In this document: one piece after another, positions 52,957 through 58,010 of the stretch | Layout of the letters: each line of letters starts with the position of its first letter | Numbering within the stretch: the first letter of the stretch is position 1 | Source of the DNA: Pseudomonas izuensis | Lineage (GTDB): Bacteria > Pseudomonadota > Gammaproteobacteria > Pseudomonadales > Pseudomonadaceae | DNA: 58,010 bases | NCBI RefSeq assembly: GCF_009861505.1 | Contig: NZ_WTFT01000015.1 | Location: 1 to 58,010, forward strand | Direction of reading: 5' to 3' | Translations under genes and position numbers: made by a program | Notes under the pieces: model-generated | The model's database searches: none | What the model saw: only the letters and a program-made list of their open reading frames with translations | Told to the model about the DNA's origin: nothing

Positions 52957-53667
52957 ATGACCGATTTGTCTGCATTCCCCATCACCAAAAAATGGCCGGC
53001 CCAGTATCCGGAGTGGATTCAGCTGTACTCCTTGCCGACCCCCAACGGCGTCAAGGTCTCGATCATGCTCGAAGAGATCGGCCTGCCATACGAGCCACAC
53101 CGCGTAGGGTTTGACACCAACGATCAGATGTCCCCGGAGTTCCTGTCGTTGAATCCCAACAACAAGATCCCGGCCATCCTCGATCCGCACGGCCCGGATG
53201 ACCAACCGTTGCCATTGTTCGAGTCCGGGGCGATTCTGATTTACCTGGCCGACAAGAGCGGGCAATTGCTGGCCCAGGAGTCGGCGGCACGTTATGAAAC
53301 CATCCAGTGGCTGATGTTCCAGATGGGCGGGATTGGCCCGATGTTCGGCCAGCTCGGCTTTTTCAACAAATTTGCCGGCAAGGATTACGAAGACAAGCGT
53401 CCCCGTGACCGCTACGTCGAAGAAAGCAGGCGCCTGCTGGCTGTCCTCGATAAACGCCTGGAAGGCCGGGACTGGATCATGGGCGAGCGCTACACCATTG
53501 CCGATATCGCCACCTTTCCGTGGGTGCGCAACCTGATCGGCTTCTATGAGGCCGGCGATCTGGTGGGGATCCAGAATTTCCCTAATGTCACGCGGGTGCT
53601 GGAGCGCTTCCTGGCGCGGCCGGCGGTGAAGCGCGGGCTGGAAATCCCGAAACCCGTCTCCAACTGA
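52957..53667 (+). CDS. Glutathione S-transferase, YfcG/Ure2-like
   Basis: 236 residues from ATG at 52957. The N-terminal thioredoxin-fold domain (about 20-105) contains YSLPTPNGVKVSIMLEEIGLPY, with TPNG at the glutathione-activating site, and the binding loop NNKIPAILDP, then LFESGAILIYLADK. The C-terminal helical domain has RYTIADIATFPWVRN. This combination is typical of nu-class enzymes with disulfide-bond reductase activity. The ribosome site is poor (GTGGACCC). Confidence 0.91.
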   Translation: MTDLSAFPITKKWPAQYPEWIQLYSLPTPNGVKVSIMLEEIGLPYEPHRVGFDTNDQMSPEFLSLNPNNKIPAILDPHGPDDQPLPLFESGAILIYLADKSGQLLAQESAARYETIQWLMFQMGGIGPMFGQLGFFNKFAGKDYEDKRPRDRYVEESRRLLAVLDKRLEGRDWIMGERYTIADIATFPWVRNLIGFYEAGDLVGIQNFPNVTRVLERFLARPAVKRGLEIPKPVSN

Positions 53668-53679
53668 CACACCGCATAC

Positions 53680-53785
53680 CCTGTAGGAGCGAGCCTGCTC
53701 GCGAAAAGCCTCGGATCGCCGCGGGGTGACAGGCTTGTCGCGTAATCGTTGACGACCATCGCGAGCAGGGCTCGCTCCTACAGGG
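53680..53785. repeat. REP doublet between GST and hemB
   Basis: CCTGTAGGAGCGAGCCTGCT with a partner carrying an extra G (GCAGGGCTCGCTCC). Only 37 bp before the hemB start, so it could touch hemB expression. Confidence 0.83.
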
Positions 53786-53822
53786 GGTTATGTTCATACC
53801 CCCCCGATTATCAGGAATATTC

Positions 53823-54797
53823 ATGTCCAGCCAGTTCCCCGAAGCACGTCCACGCCGTCTGCGCCGCAATGCGAGCCTGCGCAGTCTGTTCCAGGAAACC
53901 GAGTTCAGCCTGAACGACCTGGTCCTGCCGATTTTCGTCGAAGAAGAGATCGACGATTTCGTGCCGATCAAAAGCATGCCCGGTGTGATGCGCATTCCGG
54001 AATCGAAACTGGCCGGTGAAATCGAGCGTTATGCCCGGGCCGGGATCAAGTCGGTGATGACCTTCGGCGTGTCCCATCACCTGGACAGCAATGGCAGCGA
54101 CACCTGGCGCGAAGACGGTCTGGTGTCGCGCATGTCACGCATTGCCAAGGATGCGGTGCCGGACATGATCGTCATGTCCGACACCTGTTTCTGCGAATAC
54201 ACCGATCACGGCCATTGCGGCGTGCTGCACAACCATGAAGTGGATAACGACCAGACCCTGATCAATCTTGGCAAGCAAGCCGTAGCGGCGGCCCGCGCCG
54301 GTGCCGACGTGATTGCGCCGTCGGCGGCGATGGACGGGCAGGTCCGGGCCATTCGCCGGGCACTGGATGAGGCCGGTTTCACCCAGACGGCGATCATGGC
54401 CTACTCGACCAAATTCGCTTCGGCGCTCTATGGCCCGTTCCGCGAAGCCGGTGGCAGCGCGCTCAAGGGTGACCGCAAAAGCTATCAAATGAACCCGATG
54501 AACCGCCGCGAGGCGGTGCGCGAATCGTTGCTGGACGAACAGGAAGGCGCCGATGCGCTGATGGTCAAGCCGGCAGGTGCGTACCTGGACATCATCCGCG
54601 ACATCCGCGAAGCCTCGCGCCTGCCTCTGTCGGCGTATCAGGTCAGCGGCGAGTACGCGATGATCAAGTTCGCCGCGCAGGCGGGGGCCATCGACGAAGA
54701 TCGCGTGGTGCGCGAAAGCCTGGGGGCGATCAAGCGGGCCGGGGCGGATCTGATCTTTACCTACTTTGCGATGGACCTGGCCCTGGCGGGGATCTAA
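53823..54797 (+). CDS. hemB: Porphobilinogen synthase HemB, zinc (cysteine-rich) type
   Basis: Condenses two 5-aminolevulinate to porphobilinogen in haem synthesis. 324 residues from ATG at 53823 with AGGAAT upstream. Schiff-base lysines lie in MAYSTKFASALYGPF and MVKPAGAYLDI. The zinc site DTCFCEYTDHGHCG has Cys122, Cys124 and Cys132, as in E. coli HemB (120, 122, 130). The known P. aeruginosa HemB has aspartates there and needs magnesium. Sequence resemblance to the E. coli enzyme is high along the whole length. This is probably a second, differently metallated HemB of this strain, perhaps acquired by transfer. Confidence 0.93.
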   Translation: MSSQFPEARPRRLRRNASLRSLFQETEFSLNDLVLPIFVEEEIDDFVPIKSMPGVMRIPESKLAGEIERYARAGIKSVMTFGVSHHLDSNGSDTWREDGLVSRMSRIAKDAVPDMIVMSDTCFCEYTDHGHCGVLHNHEVDNDQTLINLGKQAVAAARAGADVIAPSAAMDGQVRAIRRALDEAGFTQTAIMAYSTKFASALYGPFREAGGSALKGDRKSYQMNPMNRREAVRESLLDEQEGADALMVKPAGAYLDIIRDIREASRLPLSAYQVSGEYAMIKFAAQAGAIDEDRVVRESLGAIKRAGADLIFTYFAMDLALAGI

Positions 54798-54811
54798 AGG
54801 CTACGTCCCCC

Positions 54812-54904
54812 CCTGTAGGAGCGAGCCTGCTCGCGATAGCGATCTGACAGTCACTCATTTGTCGACTGAAATGACGTCATCGCGAGCAGGCTCGCTCCTA
54901 CAGG
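54812..54904. repeat. REP doublet between hemB and monooxygenase
   Basis: CCTGTAGGAGCGAGCCTGCT and a perfect inverted partner ending TCCTACAGG; converging 3' ends. Confidence 0.84.
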
Positions 54905-54918
54905 GGATTTTGTTGGCT

Positions 54919-56454
54919 TCAGGATTTGCCAAAAAACGGCCTGATCCCGTGATGGCTGAAATACCGCTCGATCACCTTCGGATCCGAGCACGTTTCGGCA
55001 ATCGCCACATACGTATCCGGGCGCAACAGATAAAAGCCGTTTCGCCCCAGGCCTGCCGTTTCGAACGCCGGTCGCCAGTCGAACACATGCAGCGGCAAAT
55101 GATGTTCGTTGCACCAGGCGATCATCTCGTCGCTGGTGTCGCCATACACATGCACTTGCCAGGTCGGACATTTCAGCGATTCGAAATTGTCCCCCTCGCC
55201 ATCGTGCGCCCAAGGCAAGCGGTCGCCGCCGTGAACGTGCCCGGCCACGCCCGTGCTCAAGGGCATCCCTCGGTAGTTCAGGGTGATCTGTGACACCGTG
55301 CGAAAGAGAAATTCGCGGGACGTTTCAAACGAAGCCATTTTCGGCAGCAGGAACGGCGCCAGACGTGTGCGCAGCAAGTCGGCCATGCGGCCTTCGGCGG
55401 TGACGAAGGTGAAGACCCGGTCGGTGGTGGCCACCAGTTTGCGGGCGAACGCGATGCGTTCGGCTTCATAGGTGGCGAGCAGTCGGGCCTCGGCGCCGCC
55501 ACTCAATACGGCCGCGAGCTTCCAGGCCAGGTTGATCGCATCGCCAATCCCGGTGTTCATGCCCTGACCACCGGCAGGGCTGTGCACATGGGCGGCGTCG
55601 CCGAGTAAAAATGCGCGCCCGGTGCGGAAATGATTCGCCACCCGATGATGCACGCGGTAGGTCGAGAACCAGTTCAGTTGCTCGATCTTCACCTGCATAT
55701 GGCCGATGGCCCGGCTGCTGACGTCCTCGAATCGCAGGGTTTCGGCGTGTTCGGCGCGTTCGTCACGGACCGTGCCAATCAAACGTGCACGACCTTCGCC
55801 GGCCAGCGGGAACACGGCGAGAAAATCCGCTTCATCGAGATCCACGTGCAGTTCGCCATTGAACGCCGGCCCACTGGCCTGGACATCGGCGACATAGAAA
55901 ATCTGCTGATAGGTGCCACCGGGGAATCCGGTGTCCAGGGCCTTGCGCACAATGGACCGGGCACCGTCGCAGCCGGCCAGGTAACAGGCCTGACAGGTTT
56001 CCTGCTGGCCATCGGGCAGGCGCAGGGTGGCGGTGATGCTGTCACCGGTTTCATCGAACCCGAGCAGTTCGGTGTTGCGCTCTACCGTAATGCCGAAGGT
56101 TTCGAGGCGGTCGATCAGCAGGCGCTCGTGCTCGTCCTGTGGATAGATTTCGAGGAACGCGTAGGGCGTCAGGCCTTCGCCGACTCGGTTCAGGGGCAAG
56201 CGGGCAACGGGTTCGCCCTTGACCCAGAAATTGGCTGCCGCCACGCGATGGCCGTTCTTGACGACAGCGTCGGCGAGGTCGAGCTGTCGATACAGCTCCA
56301 GTGTCCGCGCCTGAACCGCCAGCGCCCGGGACGTGGTGCCGGGCGTCGAGGTTTTGTCGAGAATCCGCACGCGAACACCCAGTCTGCTCAGCCACAGTGC
56401 CAGTACCAGCCCGGTCGGGCCGGCACCGATGATCAACACGTCGCTACGATGCAT
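54919..56454 (-). CDS. FAD-dependent monooxygenase, PHBH/MhpA-like
   Basis: Flavoprotein aromatic hydroxylase family. 511 residues from ATG at 56454, with GAGGAGG upstream. FAD motifs: GAGPTGLVLALWLSRLG (about 10-26), ACYLAGCDGARSIVRK with the DG motif (about 157-172), and GDAAHVHSPAGGQGMNTGIGD (about 280-300, shown here in outline). A thioredoxin-like C-terminal domain (about 385-505) is as in phenol hydroxylase and MhpA. An open frame extends upstream, but the strong ribosome site fixes this start. Substrate unknown. Confidence 0.88.
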   Translation of the reverse strand: MHRSDVLIIGAGPTGLVLALWLSRLGVRVRILDKTSTPGTTSRALAVQARTLELYRQLDLADAVVKNGHRVAAANFWVKGEPVARLPLNRVGEGLTPYAFLEIYPQDEHERLLIDRLETFGITVERNTELLGFDETGDSITATLRLPDGQQETCQACYLAGCDGARSIVRKALDTGFPGGTYQQIFYVADVQASGPAFNGELHVDLDEADFLAVFPLAGEGRARLIGTVRDERAEHAETLRFEDVSSRAIGHMQVKIEQLNWFSTYRVHHRVANHFRTGRAFLLGDAAHVHSPAGGQGMNTGIGDAINLAWKLAAVLSGGAEARLLATYEAERIAFARKLVATTDRVFTFVTAEGRMADLLRTRLAPFLLPKMASFETSREFLFRTVSQITLNYRGMPLSTGVAGHVHGGDRLPWAHDGEGDNFESLKCPTWQVHVYGDTSDEMIAWCNEHHLPLHVFDWRPAFETAGLGRNGFYLLRPDTYVAIAETCSDPKVIERYFSHHGIRPFFGKS

Positions 56455-56533
56455 GTGCCTGTCCTCCTCACCGAGTGGAGCAAGTATGGTCCAAACAGGC
56501 CGGACAGCCAGATTGTGCGCCAAGCGGAAAACC

Positions 56534-56626
56534 CCTGTAGGAGCGAGCCTGCTCGCGAAGACGGACGACCAGACAACATCAATGTTGAATGTTAAACCGC
56601 CATCGCGAGCAGGCTCGCTCCTACAA
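56534..56626. repeat. REP doublet between divergent starts
   Basis: CCTGTAGGAGCGAGCCTGCT and inverted partner; centre AACATCAATGTTGAATGTTA. With 36336 it is one of the few in a divergent 5' gap. Confidence 0.83.
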
Positions 56627-56731
56627 GGATCGTGTCAGGGTTGAGGAACAGTGCATCGTCGCGACGGTCATAGCCATCACCCTGCCATCGGCCTTATGGT
56701 TGACACGGCTATTCCGACTCCCTGGAGCAAC

Positions 56732-57817
56732 ATGCACGTCCATCGTTTGATCATGAGCATCGCCGCCTTGCTGGTGCTGGCCGGATGCGGCAGCCAACAG
56801 ACCCGGGAGCCTCCGGTGCGCACGCCCGCCGAAGTCAAGGCGCAAATCGTGCGCCTGCTGCCGGCCCAGGCCGTTGACCGCCAAGGCTGGGCCACGGACA
56901 TCTATGCCGCGTTTGCCGCACAGAACATTGCGCCCACCACGCAAAACCTCTGTGCGGTACTGGCCGTCACCGAGCAGGAGTCGACCTTCCAGGCCGACCC
57001 GCCCGTACCGGGCCTGGGCAAGATTGCCCGTGACGAGATCGACCGCCGGGCGGCCAAGGCGCACATTCCCGGCCTGTTGGTCAGCGGTGCGTTGCAGGTG
57101 CGTTCGTCCACTGGCAAAAGCTACAGCGACCGGCTGAATGCGGCACGCAGCGAAAAGGAACTGAGCGCGATTTTCGACGATTTCATCGGCATGGTGCCGA
57201 TGGGCAAGACCCTGTTTGCAGGCTTCAACCCGGTGCATACCGGCGGACCGATGCAGGTCAGCATCGACTTCGCCGAGCAGCACGCGAAGGACTATCCCTA
57301 CCCGGTGGACAGCTCGATCCGCCGTGAAGTCTTTACCCGCCGTGGTGGCATGTATTTCGGCATCGCGCATTTGCTCGGTTACCCGGTGAGCTACCCGCAG
57401 CCACTGTATCGCTTCGCTGATTTCAACGCCGGCTGGTACGCCAGCCGCAATGCCGCATTCCAGAATGCCGTGAGCCGGGCTTCAGGTATCCCGCTGGCGC
57501 TGGATGGCGATCTGGTCCGCTATGACTCGATCATGCCCGGCACCACGGAAAAGGCCGTGCGCACCCTCGGCCAGCAATTGGATATGCGCAATCCGACGAT
57601 CCGGGATCAACTGGAGGAGGGCAACACGCTGGCATTCGAAAACACCCGGCTCTACCAGCGGGTGTTCGCGTTGGCCGAACAGGCCGAAGGCCGGCCATTG
57701 CCCCGTGAGGTGCTGCCGGGGATCGTGCTGCAAAGCCCGAAAATCACCCGCAAACTCACCACGGCGTGGTTTGCCAAAAGGGTCGACGAGCGTTACCAGC
57801 GCTGTATGGCGCGCTGA
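56732..57817 (+). CDS. DUF1615 lipoprotein
   Basis: 361 residues from ATG at 56732 (MHVHRLIMS), with GGAG 6 bases upstream. The signal ends in a lipobox, LVLAGCGSQQ (Cys about 19), so it is lipid-anchored, and Gln/Ser after the Cys suggests the outer membrane. The body resembles DUF1615 proteins, with a lysozyme-like stretch: VLAVTEQESTFQADPPVPGL carries a glutamate in the place of a catalytic one, then GPMQVSIDFAEQ. A peptidoglycan role is plausible but inferred. A 27-codon longer start exists at 56651. Confidence 0.85.
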   Translation: MHVHRLIMSIAALLVLAGCGSQQTREPPVRTPAEVKAQIVRLLPAQAVDRQGWATDIYAAFAAQNIAPTTQNLCAVLAVTEQESTFQADPPVPGLGKIARDEIDRRAAKAHIPGLLVSGALQVRSSTGKSYSDRLNAARSEKELSAIFDDFIGMVPMGKTLFAGFNPVHTGGPMQVSIDFAEQHAKDYPYPVDSSIRREVFTRRGGMYFGIAHLLGYPVSYPQPLYRFADFNAGWYASRNAAFQNAVSRASGIPLALDGDLVRYDSIMPGTTEKAVRTLGQQLDMRNPTIRDQLEEGNTLAFENTRLYQRVFALAEQAEGRPLPREVLPGIVLQSPKITRKLTTAWFAKRVDERYQRCMAR

Positions 57818-57840
57818 AATCACGGGAAGAAAACGAAAAA

Positions 57841-57868
57841 AGCCCGGCTGATCAGGCCGGGCTTTTTG
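57841..57868. terminator. Bidirectional terminator between converging genes
   Basis: AGCCCGGC-CTGATCA-like loop-GCCGGGCT, preceded by AAAAAA and followed by TTTTT, so it can end transcription from both sides. Confidence 0.88.
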
Positions 57869-57891
57869 GGTGCTGCGATGTTGCGATTGAG

Positions 57892-58010
57892 TCAAGCGAC
57901 GCGGTTGCCTTGCAGGTGGTCGGAGCCATCGGCGGCGACGCGGTTGCCTTGCAGGTGGTCGGCGCCAGCGGCCCGGCCAGGGGGGGGCTTGGAGCGGGGG
58001 CGGGGGGCGG
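57892..58010 (-). CDS. 3' end of a tandem-repeat protein, start beyond window
   Basis: Frame open from the right edge to TGA at 57892. The last 22 residues are two copies of a repeat, DHLQGNRVAADGS and DHLQGNRVA, encoded by a near-perfect 42-bp DNA repeat (CGACGCGGTTGCCTTGCAGG). It recalls short Pseudomonas periplasmic proteins with (A/G)xDRLxxxRVA-type repeats that I know only as hypothetical or phage-infection proteins. Upstream codons (57976-58010) are G-rich and do not fit the repeat, which may be poor sequence at a contig end. Confidence 0.6.
   Translation of the reverse strand, partial: APRPRSKPPPGRAAGADHLQGNRVAADGSDHLQGNRVA

Overview
The window looks like one chromosomal contig from a fluorescent-group Pseudomonas. 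Pointers are the GC-rich coding bias, the complete phenylacetate (paa) gene set with paaX and paaY, a Pseudomonas-type metallothionein, an orphan evolved VgrG, and above all about 22 REP/REPIN-type palindromic doublets (arms like GTAGGAGCGAGCCTGCTCGCGA) sitting in almost every gap between transcription units. Both ends cut through genes: vgrG on the left, a tandem-repeat protein on the right. I see no rRNA, tRNA, CRISPR array, prophage or insertion sequence.

Layout. 1-2639: 3'-truncated vgrG with a C-terminal extension (minus strand). 2982-15564: twelve paa genes on the minus strand, read paaF-G-H-I-J-K, then a terminator and a fresh promoter, then paaA-B-C-D-E and paaZ. 15914-17578: paaY and the repressor gene paaX on the plus strand. 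17643-23790: a FeaR-type AraC activator, a cassette of ECF sigma factor, zinc-finger anti-sigma factor, Tat-exported metallophosphoesterase and cupredoxin, then the copper amine oxidase tynA. Together feaR, tynA and paa outline the route phenylethylamine to phenylacetaldehyde to phenylacetate to phenylacetyl-CoA to ring epoxidation, hydrolysis and beta-oxidation, ending in acetyl-CoA and succinyl-CoA. The aldehyde dehydrogenase step (feaB) and phenylacetate uptake genes (paaL, paaM) are not in the window.

24198-40618: an ACS-type sugar-acid MFS transporter behind a strong promoter and palindromic operators; a fecI-fecR-fecA ferric citrate cassette behind a Fur-box-like site; a YbjJ-like MFS protein; a DapF-fold protein that has lost both catalytic cysteines; cytosine deaminase; an Asp-nucleophile alpha/beta hydrolase; queD; a patatin-like protein; a PepSY-response regulator-kinase operon; and an MHS transporter with a large periplasmic loop.

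40913-58010: two chemoreceptors (double-Cache-like and single-Cache) around an Na+/H+ antiporter-family protein, a 53-residue metallothionein, a small DUF6555-like protein, an AraC regulator, a XapX protein, a quinone oxidoreductase, the selD-selU pair for tRNA 2-selenouridine, a histidine-phosphatase-fold protein, a GST, an enterobacterial-type zinc HemB, an FAD monooxygenase, a DUF1615 lipoprotein, and the end of a repeat protein.

Most promising leads: a recurring half-site shared by the three paa promoters; the sigma/anti-sigma/phosphoesterase/cupredoxin cassette, whose phosphoesterase has a changed metal motif; the Ser/Ser DapF-fold protein; the zinc-type HemB; and the toxin-like extension on VgrG.
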